Part shown: in pieces, positions 6,049-7,862 of the stretch
Position numbering within the stretch: the stretch's first letter is position 1
Layout of the letters: the number at the start of each line of letters is the position of its first letter
Source of the DNA: an uncultured Verrucomicrobia subdivision 3 bacterium
GTDB taxonomy: Bacteria; Verrucomicrobiota; Verrucomicrobiae; Limisphaerales; CAMLLE01
Assembly: GCA_946480555.1 (NCBI GenBank)
Contig: CAMLLE010000118.1
Span: 1 to 7,862, forward strand
Direction: 5' to 3'
Length of the DNA stretch: 7,862 nt
The notes under the pieces: generated by a model
What the model was told of the DNA's origin: nothing
Seen by the model: the letters and a program-made list of their open reading frames with translations, nothing else
Database searches by the model: none
Translations under genes and position numbers: made by a program

Positions 6049-7083
6049 TCAGGCGCGAGCTGAAGCAATCGGAGGAACAGCGTTCGAGCTATCGCCAGCG
6101 GCGAAAAAATCCGCCAGGCTTTGCGTGGAAACTTCCAAACCTTCCGCTGCCACCGCTTCAAGAATGCGATCTTCCGTCATGATGAAACGGTCGCGTTTGT
6201 AGAGCAGGTAATTCCCTCGAATGTCGGACGGCGTGAGGTTGATCGTAACCAGGTTTGCGCCCGTGCGCAGTCCCCGGCGATAGCCGTTTCCAGGTTCAGC
6301 CAGGTTCAATGCGCTGACGGAAGGAATCACCCACTCAGGACGCATAAGCCGCATCGCGGCCATGCAATTCAACGTCACGTTGATGTCGGCCAACGGCGCG
6401 GCGGAAAGCAACGATTCATCGCCGGGAATGAACGGGCTGACGCTGCATCCCGCGAGCGGCAATTCGCTGGCGAGCGAAAGGTTTTGCAGCATGTCCGCCG
6501 CGGTCTGCCCGGGCAGCCCGGCTATGAAACCAGAACTCACGCGCCAGCCGGTGGCGGCGAGATGCCGGATGTTCTCGATGCGTTGCTCGAAGGTCCCCGG
6601 CGCCTGCATTTCGCGGTAGCGCTTCGGATCGGCAATTTCGAACTTGATGATGTAAATGCTGGCGCCTGCGTTTTTCAGGTCCGCATACACCGAATGACTC
6701 AGTGAACCAAGGCAGACGCTGATCCCCAAATCTGTTTCTCGGCGCAGCGTCTTGATCAATGGGAGCACGACCTCGCGTACGGCAACGGGATCTTCTCCGG
6801 CCTGAATGTTGATGTCCGTGACGCTGGCGGGGCGATGATGGATCAGCAGTTCGGCGAGTTGCTCGTGACTGGCGCGAAAGCGGGAGAGCTCGCGATTGTC
6901 GCGACGCATGCCGCAGTAAGCACAGTTCTCGCGGCAGAAATTGGAGACCTCAACCACGGCGCGGACAAAGACGCGTTTGCCGAAGCGGGAGCGGGCGGTC
7001 TGTGCGGCTTTGGCGTGGAACGCGTTCTGTGCCTCGCCGCGCAACTGCAACATTTCGGCATTCGGCTTCAAGGGTTGAGTCAT
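6049..7083 (-). CDS. hydE: HydE/BioB-like radical SAM enzyme
   Basis: A 344-residue protein, full length for the family. The 4Fe-4S/SAM motif is CRENCAYC, with Cys at residues 50, 54 and 57, followed by GMRRDNRELSRFR as in HydE and its relatives. Further matching segments are NIQAGEDP (SAM-binding strand), SLGSLS-like CLGSLSHSVY, FEIADPKRY, GFIAGLPGQTAADM, SPFIPGDESL and, near the end, TINLTPSDIRGNYLLY. HydE acts in building the diiron cluster of [FeFe]-hydrogenases. Here there is no hydrogenase, HydF or HydG nearby, so hydrogenase maturation is not supported by context; PylB or another BioB-like role is possible. The ATG at 7083 gives a normal N-terminus with only a weak GAG upstream. It is transcribed divergently from the glycosyltransferase at 7267. 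Confidence 0.8.
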   Translation of the reverse strand: MTQPLKPNAEMLQLRGEAQNAFHAKAAQTARSRFGKRVFVRAVVEVSNFCRENCAYCGMRRDNRELSRFRASHEQLAELLIHHRPASVTDINIQAGEDPVAVREVVLPLIKTLRRETDLGISVCLGSLSHSVYADLKNAGASIYIIKFEIADPKRYREMQAPGTFEQRIENIRHLAATGWRVSSGFIAGLPGQTAADMLQNLSLASELPLAGCSVSPFIPGDESLLSAAPLADINVTLNCMAAMRLMRPEWVIPSVSALNLAEPGNGYRRGLRTGANLVTINLTPSDIRGNYLLYKRDRFIMTEDRILEAVAAEGLEVSTQSLADFFAAGDSSNAVPPIASARA

Positions 7084-7266
7084 TTCTCGAAAAAGCTAAA
7101 AGTCTGCCCGAAGCAGTGCAAATTCAATTTAGGTTCGCCCGGTTCAACGCAACACCGGGTGAAAGCCCCAGCAGCTGGACTGCTGCGCAACAACGCAAGG
7201 CGCGCTTCACGCCTTTGCATTTTCAAAAAGCTTGGCCGCCATCTGGATTTGCTTACGTTCCATCCG
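7084..7266. other. Hairpin-rich divergent intergenic region
   Basis: This 183-base region separates two divergent genes and must hold both promoters, though no clear -35/-10 pair can be named. On the + strand three hairpins follow one another: CCCGG/CCGGG (7138-7142 with 7155-7159), CAGCAG-CTGGA-CTGCTG (7169-7185) and AAGGCG-CGCTTCA-CGCCTT (7197-7215). The stretch 7151-7200 includes GGGTGAAAGCCC and GCGCAAC, which recall the central core of cobalamin riboswitches. The usual 5' AGGGAA and 3' B12-box segments are not found, so a working riboswitch is not supported. Confidence 0.4.
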
Positions 7267-7862
7267 ATGAACTGGCCGGCCGCTTGTGCGGTGATCATTC
7301 CCTGTTTGAACGAGGCCCGCGCGATCAGCGAAGTCGTCCGCCATGTCCGCACGCATCTCCCGAGCGTCGTGGTCGTGGATGACGGCTCCGTTGATGACAC
7401 CGCCGAGCAGGCGGCGCGGGCGGGCGCAACGGTGCTTCGCAACTCGGCTCCAACGGGAAAGGGTGCCGCGATGAAGCGCGGTTGGAATTGGGCGGCGGCC
7501 AAGGGCTTCGCCTGGGTGCTCACCATGGATGGCGATGGCCAGCACGCTCCGGACGACATTCCGAAATTGCTGCAGCAAGCTGAACGGACGGGCGCGGACC
7601 TTGTGATTGGCAACCGCATGGTTCAGCCAGATGCGATGCCGGGGCTGCGGCGCGTGGTGAATCGCTGGATGAGCCGCCGAATCTCGCGCCGTGCCGGTTG
7701 CGAATTACCGGACACGCAATGCGGATTTCGATTGATCCGTTCGAGCGCATTGGCGGCGTTGCCGGTTTCGACGGACAACTTCGAGATCGAATCGGAAGTC
7801 CTCCTGGCATTTGCTCGCGCGGGGCGAAGGATCGAGTTTGTGCCCATTCAAGTGATCTACAA
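7267..7862 (+). CDS. Family 2 glycosyltransferase, DPM1-like, 3' partial
   Basis: The frame is open from the ATG at 7267 to the end of the window (198 complete codons). The GT2 fold begins at once with CAVIIPCLNEA. It contains VVVDDGSVDDT (residues 35-45), GKGAAMKRGW (64-73), the metal/nucleotide-binding MDGDGQH (87-93), DLVIGNRM (111-118) and DTQCGFRLI (149-157), then NFEIESEVLL. These are typical of the dolichyl-phosphate-mannose/polyprenyl-phosphate-sugar synthase branch, which loads sugar from a nucleotide donor on to a lipid carrier at the inner membrane face. Such lipid-linked sugars are the donors used by GT-C enzymes like the one at 2271-3683, but the two genes are far apart and the link is inference. 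Whether C-terminal membrane helices follow cannot be seen. No clear ribosome site precedes the start. Confidence 0.9.
   Translation, partial: MNWPAACAVIIPCLNEARAISEVVRHVRTHLPSVVVVDDGSVDDTAEQAARAGATVLRNSAPTGKGAAMKRGWNWAAAKGFAWVLTMDGDGQHAPDDIPKLLQQAERTGADLVIGNRMVQPDAMPGLRRVVNRWMSRRISRRAGCELPDTQCGFRLIRSSALAALPVSTDNFEIESEVLLAFARAGRRIEFVPIQVIY

Noticed and set aside
7207..7263. An 18-residue minus-strand peptide frame (MERKQIQMAAKLFENAKA) in the divergent intergenic region
   Set aside because: It looks protein-like but has no ribosome site and no other support, so it is not called as a gene or leader peptide.
7080..7619. A 179-residue minus-strand frame across the glycosyltransferase start
   Set aside because: It is antisense to conserved GT2 motifs and crosses the intergenic region; no family resemblance.

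Overview
This window looks like a piece of a Verrucomicrobiota chromosome, probably of the Pedosphaera/Limisphaerales type and possibly from a metagenome bin. The reasons are a PEP-CTERM secreted protein, a TMTC-like membrane glycosyltransferase with a short TPR tail, moderately high GC, weak or absent Shine-Dalgarno sequences, and a palindrome-rich intergenic repeat of a kind I associate with these genomes. The lineage call is inference from protein style, not a database result.

Layout from left to right. (1) A flavin-dependent halogenase-like oxidoreductase on + (3-1400, N-terminus outside the window) converges on a two-gene minus-strand block. (2) That block holds a GT-C type membrane glycosyltransferase with TPRs (3683-2271) and a DNRLRE-type PEP-CTERM protein (2194-1454), ending in a hairpin/T-run terminator at 1401-1431. 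(3) Next on minus is a 6-phosphofructokinase that has lost its N-terminal ATP/PPi-binding part (homology 4508-3807). (4) A composite inverted repeat built from six small palindromes (4624-4839, centre near 4732) follows. (5) On + there is a TolC/RND-type outer-membrane efflux protein that has lost its N-terminal third and also carries a frameshift near 5601 (4881-5860). (6) A short spacer holds a 36-base CRISPR-repeat-like sequence and a clean intrinsic terminator (6002-6028). (7) A HydE/BioB-like radical SAM enzyme lies on minus (7083-6049). (8) A 183-base hairpin-rich divergent intergenic region leads to a family 2 glycosyltransferase on + that runs off the end (7267 onward).

The most interesting part is 4500-4900. 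Two unrelated genes point away from each other, both lack their 5' ends, and between them lies a two-fold symmetric array of palindromes. The arms of equivalent palindromes differ by paired, compensatory changes, so the structure rather than the sequence appears to be conserved. This may be a dispersed structured repeat that served as a recombination point, or a misassembly at a multicopy repeat; the sequence alone cannot tell which. The rest of the window is ordinary chromosomal gene content. The only functional pairing I would suggest is the membrane glycosyltransferase with the PEP-CTERM cell-surface protein.
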